Source: an uncultured Eubacterium sp.
GTDB lineage: Bacteria > Bacillota > Clostridia > Lachnospirales > Lachnospiraceae
Assembly: GCA_910584645.1 (NCBI GenBank)
Contig: CAJUAU010000002.1
Coordinates: 62,001 to 126,000 of the forward strand
Reading direction: 5' to 3'
Length of the DNA: 64,000 bases
A program made the translations under genes and the position numbers. Shown in pieces: positions 9,540 through 18,661 of the stretch (positions are counted from its first letter, which is position 1; the number at the start of each line of letters is the position of its first letter). The notes under the pieces are model-generated. The model made no database searches and was not told where the DNA came from. It saw only the letters and a list, made by a program, of their open reading frames with translations.

Positions 9540-10044
9540 GTTCAGAAAACACTTTCTTTACGGTATTCATCTCATATCCCTTCCTTCCAAGATATGCAAA
9601 TATCTTACCTTTTTCCTCATAAGAAAGGTCTCCCGGCTGCTTCCCTTTTAGTCTCTTGGAGACCAGCAATTTGATAGCTTCTTCCTCACCCTGGTATTCC
9701 GTTTCCTCCATCACCTGCCAGATCAGTTCATCTGAAATTCCCTTTTCCGAGAGCTTATAAAAAATCTCCCGGCGGCTTCGTTTTCCCTTCTGAAACATGA
9801 GATAATTTTCTACATATCTTTGATCATTGATATAGCCAAAATGCTCTACATATCTCATGGCCTCCAGCAAAGCCTGCTCAGAAAATCCTTCCCCTTCAAG
9901 ACGACTGGCCAGTTCCGATCTGGTCCGGTCTTTGTGAAGCAGAAGAGCCATCGCCTTGGAGGCTGCTCTTTTGCATTCTTCGTCGGAAAAGTGGTATGTA
10001 GTTTTTTCATTCTCTTCCCAATTTTTCATGGAGTAAGACCTCAT
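9523..10044 (-). CDS. recX: Regulatory protein RecX
   Basis: Cytosolic modulator of RecA filaments, 173 residues. The three-helix repeat structure is visible: RTRSELASRLEGEGFSEQAL, VEHFGYINDQRYVENYL and KRSRREIFYKLSEKGISDEL. Its ATG at 10044 overlaps the recA stop as ATGA, so the genes are translationally coupled and recX should share the SOS-controlled recA promoter. An alternative in-frame ATG at 10029 has TGAGGT upstream and could be the real start. The ending LDNQS fits a normal full-length protein. Confidence 0.9.
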   Translation of the reverse strand: MRSYSMKNWEENEKTTYHFSDEECKRAASKAMALLLHKDRTRSELASRLEGEGFSEQALLEAMRYVEHFGYINDQRYVENYLMFQKGKRSRREIFYKLSEKGISDELIWQVMEETEYQGEEEAIKLLVSKRLKGKQPGDLSYEEKGKIFAYLGRKGYEMNTVKKVFSELDNQS

Positions 10045-11111
10045 TTTTCTTCCTGTTCCGGGGATTTCTTCTTTTTACTCCCTTTTTCCTCAGGCACAGC
10101 CTCTTCTTCCGGCTGTTCTACATACCTGGCACGTACCAGGCGCTCAACCTCTTCAAATACAGCCGGATTATCCACAAGGTAGCTCTTGGCATTTTCCCTG
10201 CCCTGTCCGATCTTCTCTCCCTTATAGGAATACCATGCTCCACTCTTCGCAATGATATCGTTCTTTGTGGCAAGATCCAGAACGTCGCCTTCTCTGGAAA
10301 TTCCCTTTCCGAACATGATATCAAATTCTGCCTCCTGGAACGGAGGCGCCACCTTATTTTTCACGACTTTCACCCGGACATGGTTACCGATCATCTCACC
10401 GCCCTGTTTCAAAGTCTCCACCCTTCTGACGTCAAGGCGCACCGAGGCATAAAATTTCAGGGCGCGGCCACCTGTGGTAGTCTCTGGATTACCAAACATA
10501 ACACCGATCTTCTCCCGGAGCTGGTTAATGAATATGACGATACAATTTGATTTATTTATAACACTTGTAAGCTTCCTCAGCGCCTGGCTCATCAGCCTTG
10601 CCTGAAGACCTACATGGCTGTCTCCCATATCCCCGTCAATCTCTGCTTTCGGTACAAGGGCTGCCACGGAATCCACGATCACAATGTCCACCGCCCCGGA
10701 GCGCACCATCGTCTCGGTGATCTCCAGCGCCTGTTCACCGCAGTCCGGCTGGGATATGTATAATTCATCGATATCCACCCCGATATTCCGGGCATAGGTG
10801 GGATCCAGCGCATGCTCTGCGTCAATAAATCCCGCAATTCCTCCCCGCTTCTGCACTTCTGCCACCATATGCAGGGCAACGGTGGTCTTACCACTGGATT
10901 CAGGACCATAGACCTCAATGATCCTTCCCTTGGGAATACCGCCGACTCCCAGGGCGATATCAAGACTGAGGGAACCGGTGGGTACTACTTCAACGCCCAT
11001 TCGTGATGTGGTATCGCCCAATTTCATCACTGAGCCTTTTCCATACTGTTTCTCTATCTGCGCAATCGCAGACTCCAATGCTTTCACTTTATTCTGGTCT
11101 TTTTCCATCAT
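10041..11111 (-). CDS. recA: Recombinase RecA
   Basis: ATP-dependent DNA strand-exchange protein and LexA co-protease, 356 residues. It shows Walker A GPESSGKTT, Walker B VDIVIVDSVAALVPK, L2-region GNPETTTGGRALKFYASVRLD and an acidic/lysine-rich C-terminal tail. The start at 11111 (MMEKDQNKVKAL) is preferred because GGAGG lies eight bases upstream and the upstream ATG at 11150 adds a non-homologous stretch. The promoter carries an SOS box. It is first in a recA-recX unit. Confidence 0.98.
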   Translation of the reverse strand: MMEKDQNKVKALESAIAQIEKQYGKGSVMKLGDTTSRMGVEVVPTGSLSLDIALGVGGIPKGRIIEVYGPESSGKTTVALHMVAEVQKRGGIAGFIDAEHALDPTYARNIGVDIDELYISQPDCGEQALEITETMVRSGAVDIVIVDSVAALVPKAEIDGDMGDSHVGLQARLMSQALRKLTSVINKSNCIVIFINQLREKIGVMFGNPETTTGGRALKFYASVRLDVRRVETLKQGGEMIGNHVRVKVVKNKVAPPFQEAEFDIMFGKGISREGDVLDLATKNDIIAKSGAWYSYKGEKIGQGRENAKSYLVDNPAVFEEVERLVRARYVEQPEEEAVPEEKGSKKKKSPEQEEK

Positions 11112-11152
11112 TTCAATATCCTCCAAATAATAATCATAATCGAACTTCATTT

Positions 11153-11168
11153 CGGAACATCTGTTCTG
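11153..11168 (-). promoter_or_regulatory. LexA (SOS) box of recA
   Basis: GAACATCTGTTC at 11155-11166 is an exact GAAC-N4-GTTC Bacillota SOS operator, placed just downstream of the -10 box where LexA would block initiation. Confidence 0.85.
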
Positions 11169-11177
11169 TATATAGAT

Positions 11178-11206
11178 ATACTACACCAATGCTGCCAAAC
11201 TGTCAA
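11178..11206 (-). promoter_or_regulatory. recA promoter
   Basis: Minus-strand TTGACA (11201-11206), 17-bp spacer, TAGTAT (11178-11183). The SOS box overlaps the predicted transcription start. Confidence 0.7.
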
Positions 11207-11310
11207 CTGTTTTTTTCTATTGATTCAAGCCTGTTGAATTAAATATGACCGGGAACAAAATCTGAATATCGAAAGAATTTTCTTTGAACTGACATGCCGC
11301 TTTCAGCTCA

Positions 11311-11346
11311 GATAAAAAAGCACAGTACCAGTGTACCATGCCTTTT
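11311..11346. terminator. Terminator downstream of the MacAB-like operon
   Basis: A 9-bp stem with two G-U pairs (11320-11328 with 11333-11341) is flanked by A6 on the left and a T-rich run on the right, so it can end transcription in both directions. It insulates recA from the exporter genes. Confidence 0.75.
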
Positions 11347-11365
11347 CTTTTTTGTAAAGATTCTT

Positions 11366-12655
11366 TTATTCATAGCGCAGCGCTTCAATAGGATCCAGCT
11401 TTGCCGCCTTGTTTGCCGGATAATATCCGAAAAACAGCCCGATGGTCATGGAAAATCCTACGGCTGTGAAAATCGCCGCCACTGGTGCGGAGGCAGAATA
11501 CCCCAGTAGTTTTGCCGCCACCGCTCCCAGCCCAAATCCCAAAAGAATTCCAAGACACCCTCCCACCAGGCACAGGATCATCGATTCGATGATAAACTGG
11601 AGACGTATAAAACTATTCTTTGCCCCCAGTGCCTTTCTGGTGCCGATCTCCCGAGTCCGTTCCGTAATGGATACCAGCATGATGTTCATTACGCCGATCC
11701 CCCCTACCAGCAGGGAGATTCCTGCAATAAACGCAATGGCCGCTGATACCGTCTGGATCATGTCATTCATAGATTCTGTCATGGATTCCATCGTGGAAGC
11801 AGTGATCTCATAATCATCGTTTGCCGCATAATATGGGAGGAAAAAGGCTTCCAGCTCCTGGGCAAAGGCAGATACACTTGGTAATCCTGCCGCTGTGACC
11901 ACAGTAAAATGATCATATCCTTCATCCCCATGGATCTGCTCTTTTCCCGTGGTCAGAGGAATGTAAGCTGATGTGGCCGCCTCATCATCCGAAGCAGAGG
12001 AAAAGGAACTATCTTCTTCGTATTTGTATACACCTGCAATGTAGTAGGAAACATAAACACCATTGATCTCCACACTGATCTCTTTTCCCAGAACCTCTTC
12101 ATATTTGCCATCAAATAAATTGTCCACTACCTTGTCAGAGACCATGATCACCTTTTTGCTTCCCTCCAGATCCGCCTTTTTGATCCTTCTGCCTGCTAAA
12201 AGGGTAATATCGCTGCTGGCAAAATAGTCCTCATTTATACCTGTAATGGATATATTCGCTGTGCTGTCTTCTTTCCTGACTGCGCCCTCTGCCACCGATT
12301 CACTGATGGCAACCGCTTCGATCTGATCCGGAAAACGTGCAGTTAATGCTTCCAGCATCTCATCGGTGATCCGGTCCCCTTCCTCCACTGTGCTGCTTCG
12401 GGCAGAGGCGCCAAATTTCATTCCGTTCTGCCTGACCTCTTCCTCTTCACCGGATTGCCTGAGACCCACCGTGATATTGTTAGCACCCATTTCCTGAAAA
12501 GAGACAGAAATAGATGTGGTAAGAGAAGAACTCACTGTCATGATGGCGATAACAGATCCAATTCCTATGATGATCCCTAACATGGTCAGAAACCCACGCA
12601 TTTTATTGGCCCGCAGTGCCCCAAAGGCAAGCTTGATATTTTCAAGTATCAGCAT
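11366..12655 (-). CDS. MacB-type ABC transporter permease (FtsX family)
   Basis: Membrane subunit of a mechanotransmission-type exporter, 429 residues. An N-terminal transmembrane helix (MRGFLTMLGIIIGIGSVIAIM) is followed by a large extracellular domain, then three C-terminal helices with the conserved GGIGVMNIMLVSITERTREIGTRKALGA motif region. Its start overlaps the ATPase stop (ATGCTGA). With the ATPase and the membrane-fusion protein it forms a YknXYZ/MacAB-like set; in Gram-positives such systems export peptides or protect against toxins. Substrate unknown. Confidence 0.92.
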   Translation of the reverse strand: MLILENIKLAFGALRANKMRGFLTMLGIIIGIGSVIAIMTVSSSLTTSISVSFQEMGANNITVGLRQSGEEEEVRQNGMKFGASARSSTVEEGDRITDEMLEALTARFPDQIEAVAISESVAEGAVRKEDSTANISITGINEDYFASSDITLLAGRRIKKADLEGSKKVIMVSDKVVDNLFDGKYEEVLGKEISVEINGVYVSYYIAGVYKYEEDSSFSSASDDEAATSAYIPLTTGKEQIHGDEGYDHFTVVTAAGLPSVSAFAQELEAFFLPYYAANDDYEITASTMESMTESMNDMIQTVSAAIAFIAGISLLVGGIGVMNIMLVSITERTREIGTRKALGAKNSFIRLQFIIESMILCLVGGCLGILLGFGLGAVAAKLLGYSASAPVAAIFTAVGFSMTIGLFFGYYPANKAAKLDPIEALRYE

Positions 12656-13362
12656 GCAGCACCTCCTTTTCGTATTCCTGTCACTTCTCCATCCCGGAGG
12701 GTAACAACCCGGCTGGTCTCCTCTGCCAGTTCCCCGGAATGAGTGATCAGCACGATGGTCTTTCCCTGCTCTTTGTGCAACCGGTGAAAGATATCCATGA
12801 TCGTCCTGCCAGTTTTGGAATCCAGTGCACCAGTGGGCTCGTCGGCAAGGAGGATCGCTGGATCATTTGCCATGGCGCGGGCGATCGCCACCCGCTGTTT
12901 CTGTCCGCCGGACAATTCATCCGGCCTGTGCTGCATACGGTCTTCCATGCCTACCATAGCCAGAAGCTCCTGTGCCCTGGCTGTCCGCTCCGCCTTTGCC
13001 ACTCCGGCATACAGCATCGGAAGCTCTACATTGGATAATGCAGTTGTTCTCGCAATAAGATTATAGGTTTGAAAAATAAAACCTATTTTCTGATTCCTGA
13101 GTTCTGAAAGCCTTTTGTCCTTTGCCAGACATACATCCATTCCCTCCAGATAATATTCTCCCTCGGTAGGCCGGTCCAGAGCGCCTATTATATTCATCAG
13201 TGTGGTTTTCCCGGAACCGGATTCTCCCACGATAGAGATAAACTCCCCCTGCTCCACGCTAAGATCAATCTTGTGCAAAATCTCGAGTTCATTTGGCTGA
13301 CCGATATAAAACCGCTTTACAATATGTTTAAGATCAATCACCCGCTTGTTTTTATCTGACAT
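12649..13362 (-). CDS. MacB-type ABC transporter ATP-binding protein
   Basis: Cytosolic ATPase of 237 residues with Walker A GESGSGKTT, Q-loop FQTYNL, signature LSGGQKQR, Walker B ILLADEPTGALD and H-loop LITHS. This is the LolD/MacB/YknY type. The start at 13362 (MSDKNKRVIDL) follows GGAGGCGGAA; earlier in-frame ATGs lie within the upstream gene's repeated C-terminus. It overlaps both neighbours by a few bases, so the three genes form one operon. Confidence 0.93.
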   Translation of the reverse strand: MSDKNKRVIDLKHIVKRFYIGQPNELEILHKIDLSVEQGEFISIVGESGSGKTTLMNIIGALDRPTEGEYYLEGMDVCLAKDKRLSELRNQKIGFIFQTYNLIARTTALSNVELPMLYAGVAKAERTARAQELLAMVGMEDRMQHRPDELSGGQKQRVAIARAMANDPAILLADEPTGALDSKTGRTIMDIFHRLHKEQGKTIVLITHSGELAEETSRVVTLRDGEVTGIRKGGAAC

Positions 13363-14911
13363 TTCCGCCTCCATTCTTGGCACTCCCCACACTTCCATTC
13401 TTGGCACTTCCTACATTTCCTCGTCTTTCTTTCATCTGTGCCCTTCCCCCACCATCCGGTGGCACTCCGGGCGCTCCGCTGCCAAACATTTCTAATTCAT
13501 TTTCTTCGGGCTTCTCATCAGAATTGCCGGACACCGCATCTGTCGGGATCAGGATCTGCATCCCCTCCTTTAACTGATCTCCGCTGATCTCCACATAATA
13601 ATCACTTTCCATTCCCTTTTCTACCGGAATCTCCGTGAAAGATTTTCCTTCCGCTGTCTTTTCAGAGACATTTACCACCGAAGATCCATTTGAATTTTCG
13701 TGGATCGCATCATAGGGTACAGCATACACATCCTGGACTTCCTCCAGAACAATACTGCACTTCGCTGTGAGCCCCATGCGAAGCCTCTCATCCTTTGTTT
13801 TTACATCAATTTTTACCTCGTAGCCGCTGCTGGTGGATGAGGCAGTGCTGCTCATCCCCGTTCCCCCTGCAGACTGGGAAGACGCCCCCGTCAGGGAACT
13901 GCTGCCTGTGGTGGGAGCCACAAAGCTGATCTCGCCCTGGATCTCATCCTCGCCGGTCGCCTCTGTCAGTACAGCCACCCGCTGTCCCTCCTCAACTTTG
14001 CTGATGTCATACTCATCTACGGTTGTAGAAATCACATAGGAACTATTGTCATCAATCTGGATCATATCACTACCATTGTAGACTTCTCCTTCCTCGATGC
14101 CGACTGCTGTCACGATTCCAGAAATAGGAGCTGTTACAGCGCACTTTTCCAGTGTAGAAGACGCATCTTCCACCTGCTTTTCCGCTTCCCGGATGCTCTT
14201 TTTATTATTGGACTGCGCCGTCTTCACGGCATTTTCTGCATTTTCCACGTTGTTTTTATTTTGCTTCTCTTCATTCTTCCGGGACTCTTTTGCCGCTTCA
14301 TAAGCACTCTCTGCCTGCTTGACCGCTTCTTCTGCCTTCGCGAGCTGTTCCTGCAGGCGCTTCTTTGTCTCCACATCCTTTTCTTCCGAAATCTGGGTGT
14401 TCAATTTTGTAACCTGCTTTTTGGCACTCCGAAGCTCTTTTTTGGTATCCGTTACCTTTGTGGCTGCTTCCTCTTTTCCCTCACCGTAAGATTCTTTCGC
14501 TTCTGACAGCTGCTTTCTGGCGGACGACAGGTTTCTTTCAGCCTCATCCCTGGTATCACTCAGGGACTGTTCTGCCTCTGACAAAGCCCTCTTTAGATCG
14601 CTCTCGTCAAACCGTACCAGGGTGTCTCCCTTTTGGACCGTATCTCCAGCCTTGACACACACCTTCTTTACCTTCACTCCATTTACTTCTGCCGACACCG
14701 TCCGGCTCTGGCTGCTGCCGATCGTCCCCGTGGCGCTGACCGATTTTATCAGATCCATTTTCCCCAGGGAGATACTGCTCTGTTTCTGAACCTGGTCCTC
14801 TGCCATGGCGCTGTTTCCTCCACGGGTCAGAAAAAACACCATGACTGCTGCCAAGACACAGACAGCCCCTCCGAACACACACAATTTCCACTTCTTACTT
14901 TTCTTTTTCAC
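13352..14911 (-). CDS. Membrane-fusion (adaptor) protein of the MacAB-like exporter
   Basis: Extracytoplasmic adaptor linking the exporter to the cell wall side, 519 residues. It has a signal anchor (WKLCVFGGAVCVLAAVMVFF), a barrel-sandwich half (VKKVCVKAGDTVQKGDTLVRF), a long charged coiled coil (about 105-235), the second lipoyl half (APISGIVTAVGIEEGEVYNG) and beta domains. A Ser/Thr/Gly-rich loop (about 335-360) interrupts the beta-barrel region. The C-terminus ends in a Gly/Asn/Lys tail with a short VGSAKNG duplication. The start is GTG with AGGAGG eight bases upstream. It is the first gene of the operon. Confidence 0.9.
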   Translation of the reverse strand: MKKKSKKWKLCVFGGAVCVLAAVMVFFLTRGGNSAMAEDQVQKQSSISLGKMDLIKSVSATGTIGSSQSRTVSAEVNGVKVKKVCVKAGDTVQKGDTLVRFDESDLKRALSEAEQSLSDTRDEAERNLSSARKQLSEAKESYGEGKEEAATKVTDTKKELRSAKKQVTKLNTQISEEKDVETKKRLQEQLAKAEEAVKQAESAYEAAKESRKNEEKQNKNNVENAENAVKTAQSNNKKSIREAEKQVEDASSTLEKCAVTAPISGIVTAVGIEEGEVYNGSDMIQIDDNSSYVISTTVDEYDISKVEEGQRVAVLTEATGEDEIQGEISFVAPTTGSSSLTGASSQSAGGTGMSSTASSTSSGYEVKIDVKTKDERLRMGLTAKCSIVLEEVQDVYAVPYDAIHENSNGSSVVNVSEKTAEGKSFTEIPVEKGMESDYYVEISGDQLKEGMQILIPTDAVSGNSDEKPEENELEMFGSGAPGVPPDGGGRAQMKERRGNVGSAKNGSVGSAKNGGGNVR

Positions 14912-14943
14912 TGGCGGAACCTCCTAGTTTTTTTCTATTCTCA

Positions 14944-14973
14944 GTTTAGCCCGACGGCACCGTCGAACTAAGC
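14944..14973. repeat. Copy of the short palindromic intergenic element
   Basis: TTAG-CCC-GACGG-CA-CCGTC-GAA-CTAA forms a compact hairpin in the leader of the exporter operon. It resembles the elements at 16876, 26163, 32363, 40867 and 52140. Confidence 0.6.
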
Positions 14974-15040
14974 TGCTGGGATCAAAAAGTATTTTATCCC
15001 TAGCAGATGCTACAGATTTAGTTTCTATAATTTAGAATAG

Positions 15041-15073
15041 AAAAAAAGTATGAACAGAAAATGTTCATACTTT
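15041..15073 (-). terminator. dusB terminator, containing the stop codon
   Basis: Perfect 12-bp stem AAAGTATGAACA (15045-15056) / TGTTCATACTTT (15062-15073) followed on the minus strand by T7. The dusB TGA is inside the upstream arm. Confidence 0.9.
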
Positions 15074-16060
15074 GATATAAGTGTGAAAGCTTTCCAACAG
15101 TCTCTCCAGATCCTCCATCCTTTCAATCTCATTCACCCTGCGCCGCATGGAAGCAGAATGGGGATATCCAGAAGTGTACCAGGCAAAATGCGACCTCATC
15201 TCCCGCATGCCGTAGCGCTCTCCCTTCCATTCCGTCTGCATCCTGGCATGGCGCAGGATCATCTGTGCCAGCTCCGGCAGCTCTGGCCTGGGAAGTTCCC
15301 CGCCAGTCTCCAGATAATGACGGATCTGAGGAAAAATCCATGGATTTCCCCTGGCTCCCCGCCCGATCATCAACGCATCACAGCCTGTCTCCATAAACAT
15401 CTTTTCCGCATCCCTGCCGGTAAAGATATCTCCATTTCCGATCACCGGTATGGACACCGCTTCCTTCACCCGGCGGATGACGCCCCAGTCCGCCCTTCCG
15501 CTGTAATATTGCTCTCTGGTCCTTCCGTGGACGGCAACAGCCGACGCCCCTGCCGCCTCTGCCGCTTTCGCCAGATCCACCGCCTGCTCTTCCCCATTCA
15601 GAAATCCCTTCCGGAATTTAACCGTCACCGGCTTATGCACTGCCTTCACCGTCTCCCGGATGATCTTCTCTGCCAGGGGGATATTTTTTAAGAGGGCAGA
15701 CCCCTCCCCGTTATTGACTACCTTCGGCACCGGGCATCCCATATTGATATCCAGAATATCAAAATTCCGCTCCTCGATCTTCGCCGCCATGCTGCTGATA
15801 ATTTGTGGATCCGATCCAAAGAGCTGTAGTGCCACCGGACGTTCTTCCTCCCTTACCTCAAGAAGAGCTTCCGTATTCTTACTGTTATAATAGATTCCCT
15901 TGGCGCTGACCATCTCGGTATAGATCAGATCTGCTCCCTTTTCTTTGCACAACAAACGAAAAGGCAGGTCCGTTACCCCTGCCATCGGTGCCAGGATCAG
16001 CTTTCCGGGCACCATCACATCTCCGATCCGCCATGGCTCATCTGCTCTCATCCGGTTCAT
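15065..16060 (-). CDS. dusB: tRNA-dihydrouridine synthase (DusB type)
   Basis: Flavoenzyme reducing uridines to dihydrouridine in tRNA D-loops, 331 residues. It shows LAPMAGVTDLPFR, the FMN-region LQLFGSDP, DINMGCPVPKVV with the catalytic Cys, AVAVHGRTREQYYSG, VIGNGDIF and MIGRGARGNPW. The start at 16060 (MNRMRADEPWRIG) has GGGAG five bases upstream and overlaps the end of coaX by 23 nt, so the genes are co-translated. The conserved dusB order after coaX in Clostridia supports the call. Confidence 0.94.
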   Translation of the reverse strand: MNRMRADEPWRIGDVMVPGKLILAPMAGVTDLPFRLLCKEKGADLIYTEMVSAKGIYYNSKNTEALLEVREEERPVALQLFGSDPQIISSMAAKIEERNFDILDINMGCPVPKVVNNGEGSALLKNIPLAEKIIRETVKAVHKPVTVKFRKGFLNGEEQAVDLAKAAEAAGASAVAVHGRTREQYYSGRADWGVIRRVKEAVSIPVIGNGDIFTGRDAEKMFMETGCDALMIGRGARGNPWIFPQIRHYLETGGELPRPELPELAQMILRHARMQTEWKGERYGMREMRSHFAWYTSGYPHSASMRRRVNEIERMEDLERLLESFHTYIKV

Positions 16061-16853
16061 CGGTACTCCCTTTCTTCTTCTCTGCCGCCTTCGTTTTTTC
16101 ATAGATCAGACGGGTTCCCTGAAGAGTAAGATTTGGATCATAAATATCGATCAGCTCCGTTTCCTCCGAAATACTTCTTCCGAGGCCTCCTGTCGCCACA
16201 ACTTTAATATTCTCAATAGCGGATTCTTCCTTCATTTTTCGGATGATGTATTCCGTCTGGCCAATGGTTCCATAAAGCAGTCCTGCCTGCATACTGGTTA
16301 TGGTATTTTTCGCAAGGATCGAATCCGGTTTTTTGATCTCGATCTCCGGAAGCTGTGCGGCACTTGACCAGAGCGCCCTGGCGCTGATCTTTATCCCCGG
16401 GCAGGTAACACGGGCGGCGAACACACCCTCTCCAGTCACCAGATCATAGGTAGTGGCTGTACCATAATCGATAACGATCACTGGTCCACCATATAATTCA
16501 TAGGCACCCACCGCATCCACGATACGGTCCGCCCCGATCTCCCCCGGATTGGAAGCCGCGATATGAATCCCTGTTTTGGTACCATTTCCCACAACATAGG
16601 GTGTGGTGTGAAAATATTTCTTGATCCCGCTTACCAGGGAATACATGACTTTGGGAACTACAGAGGCAATGATCACATCCTGGATCTGAAATTCCTGGAT
16701 CTCATGTCTCGCCAGCGCTTCTACAATGGCTTCTCCGAACTCATTGGAGGTTCTGGGAAGATTCGTCGTCAGACGAAAAGTAAAACGAAGTTCCTCTCCC
16801 TCAAACACTCCAAAGGTAAGATTGGTATTTCCAATATCTATCGCAAGTAACAT
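16038..16853 (-). CDS. coaX: Type III pantothenate kinase
   Basis: Phosphorylates pantothenate in the first step of CoA synthesis, 271 residues. ASKHA-fold motifs are present: DIGNTNLTFGVF (phosphate 1), NPGEIGADRIVDAVGAY and VIDYGTATTYDLV (catalytic Asp region), then VVATGGLGRSI. The usual GGxIxPG stretch reads FAARVTCPGIKIS, a mild deviation from the common form. The ATG at 16853 has only a weak AGGATAG site. First gene of a coaX-dusB pair. Confidence 0.93.
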   Translation of the reverse strand: MLLAIDIGNTNLTFGVFEGEELRFTFRLTTNLPRTSNEFGEAIVEALARHEIQEFQIQDVIIASVVPKVMYSLVSGIKKYFHTTPYVVGNGTKTGIHIAASNPGEIGADRIVDAVGAYELYGGPVIVIDYGTATTYDLVTGEGVFAARVTCPGIKISARALWSSAAQLPEIEIKKPDSILAKNTITSMQAGLLYGTIGQTEYIIRKMKEESAIENIKVVATGGLGRSISEETELIDIYDPNLTLQGTRLIYEKTKAAEKKKGSTDEPDESR

Positions 16854-16875
16854 CTATCCTGTCCATCCTCTTATC

Positions 16876-16914
16876 TTAGCTTATCGGCGGGTTCAAATCT
16901 GCGCCGTTAAGCTA
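16876..16914. repeat. Copy of the short palindromic intergenic element
   Basis: TTAGCTTA-T-CGGCG and CGCCG-T-TAAGCTA enclose GGTTCAAATCTG. The right flank TATTGTTTAC matches the flank of the copy at 32363. It lies between coaX and the next upstream gene. Confidence 0.7.
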
Positions 16915-16937
16915 TATTGTTTACCTCCCAGAACCTG

Positions 16938-17252
16938 TCACAAAAAGAAACTTCGGTAATATTCCTCCAGTCCCTCCAAAAGCTCTCCGTGTTCCTGGCG
17001 CAGCTGTTTGATCTTCAGATAACTTCCGATCTCGTCATAAAAGAAGTCATTCTCCTTGGCTGTTGTGGACAGATACAGTGTTCCATCCTCTTCAAACTCC
17101 ATGGTGAATACACCGCCTACATCTGTAGTAAGCATAACACTCAGAATCTTTAATTCCTCTTTTACTCCCGCCGGAAGAGAATCATATCTGGGATTCAGAT
17201 AAAATTTCTGCTCGTATGCACTGCAGGCACAGAGCACCTGTTTTTCATCCAT
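16938..17252 (-). CDS. Small protein of unknown function
   Basis: A 104-residue soluble protein with CACSAYEQKFYLNPRYDSLP near the N-terminus, a Cys pair (positions 8 and 10) and an acidic, aromatic C-terminus (EGLEEYYRSFFL). I do not recognise a catalytic motif; it resembles a small uncharacterised family of Lachnospiraceae. Its ATG overlaps the citrate synthase stop as TGATG, so it is translated with that gene. Real coding status is supported by the overlap and by the absence of a longer ORF on either strand. Confidence 0.75.
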   Translation of the reverse strand: MDEKQVLCACSAYEQKFYLNPRYDSLPAGVKEELKILSVMLTTDVGGVFTMEFEEDGTLYLSTTAKENDFFYDEIGSYLKIKQLRQEHGELLEGLEEYYRSFFL

Positions 17253-18631
17253 CAGCCCTCTTTCCTTTCACTCATCGGCACATATGGTTTGTGAGGGCAG
17301 ACCGCTTTGTATGCAGGACGTATGATCTTTCCGGCATTGACAAGCTCCTCAAGACGGTGGGCACTCCATCCCGCAATTCGCCCAATGGCAAAAATCGGAG
17401 TGTACAGTTCTGTCGGCAGCTCCAGCATACTATATACCAGCCCGCTGTAAAAGTCAATGTTTGCACTGACTCCTTTATAGATATGACGCTCGTTGGCAAT
17501 GACTTCCGGCGCCAGCCGCTCCACCTTTTCATAAAGAGCATATTCTGCCATCATATTCTTCTCCTCAGAAAGTTTCCGCACAAAATGACGGAAAGTCTTT
17601 GCACGGGGATCCGAGATGGAATATACCGCATGCCCCATTCCATAGATCAATCCAGATTTGTCAAAGGCCTGACGGTTCAACAGTGCTGTCAGATACGTCC
17701 GGATCTCATTTTCATCTTCCCAGTCTTCCAGATTCTTTTTCATATCCTCAAACATCAGGGATACCTTTTTGTTGGCGCCGCCATGACGGGGGCCTTTCAG
17801 GGATCCCAGGGAAGCAGAGATCGCCGCATAGGTATCTGTTCCAGAAGAAGTCACTACATGATCCGTAAAAGTAGAGTTGTTTCCTCCGCCATGCTCCGCG
17901 TGGAGTACCAGGGCAATATCTAAGATCTTTGCCTCAAGGGGCGAAAACTGACTGTCCGGGCGGAGCATATGTAATATATTTTCCGCTGTGGAATATTCTT
18001 TTTTGGGCGGGTGCAGGAAAAAGCTGCTGCCCTCATGAAAATAATTCGCCGCCTGATAGCCATAGACAGCAAACATCGGCAGAAGCGCCACCAGTTCAAG
18101 ACACTGGCGCAGTACGTTCTCTGTAGAAGTATCATCTGCCTTTTCATCATAAGAATAAAGAGTCAGAACGCTTCTTCCCAGTGTATTCATCAGGTCCGCA
18201 CTGGGCGCCTTCATAATAATATCCCTCACAAAACTGGTAGGAAGACTTTTACGGTATTCTGCAAGCACATCTTTAAGGTCTTCGAGCTGGCTCTCTGTGG
18301 GAAGATCACCAAACAGAAGCAGGTATACCACCTCTTCATAGCCGAAGCGTTTTTCCTGAAGAAATCCTCCCACGATCTCTTCGATATCAATCCCCTGATA
18401 AAAAAGCTTTCCCTCACAGGGCACCATCTCATGGTCAACTACTGTATAAGAACGGATCTCCGAAACCTCTGTAAGTCCCGTCAGGACACCCTGTCCATTC
18501 AGGTCCCTGAGTCCGCGCTTCACCTCATATTTATCAAATAAAGTAGAGTCAATCGTGCTGCTGGCTTCACACACATCCGCCATTTTCTGTATCCAATCAT
18601 GTCTATATCCCAAATCAAGGTTGTTATCCAT
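17252..18631 (-). CDS. gltA: Citrate synthase
   Basis: Condenses oxaloacetate and acetyl-CoA to citrate, 459 residues. Catalytic histidines are in LHAEHGGGNNSTF, GPRHGGANKK and GMGHAVYSISDPRA; SANIDFYSGLVY holds the catalytic Asp. An N-terminal extension of about 40 residues precedes the core, as in other anaerobe citrate/methylcitrate synthases. The ATG at 18631 follows GGAGGGCC. In a fermentative Clostridium this enzyme likely feeds the oxidative branch to 2-oxoglutarate and glutamate. A 2-methylcitrate synthase cannot be excluded. Confidence 0.93.
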   Translation of the reverse strand: MDNNLDLGYRHDWIQKMADVCEASSTIDSTLFDKYEVKRGLRDLNGQGVLTGLTEVSEIRSYTVVDHEMVPCEGKLFYQGIDIEEIVGGFLQEKRFGYEEVVYLLLFGDLPTESQLEDLKDVLAEYRKSLPTSFVRDIIMKAPSADLMNTLGRSVLTLYSYDEKADDTSTENVLRQCLELVALLPMFAVYGYQAANYFHEGSSFFLHPPKKEYSTAENILHMLRPDSQFSPLEAKILDIALVLHAEHGGGNNSTFTDHVVTSSGTDTYAAISASLGSLKGPRHGGANKKVSLMFEDMKKNLEDWEDENEIRTYLTALLNRQAFDKSGLIYGMGHAVYSISDPRAKTFRHFVRKLSEEKNMMAEYALYEKVERLAPEVIANERHIYKGVSANIDFYSGLVYSMLELPTELYTPIFAIGRIAGWSAHRLEELVNAGKIIRPAYKAVCPHKPYVPMSERKEG

Positions 18632-18661
18632 ATTGGCCCTCCTTTTCCTTTATACATCTGC

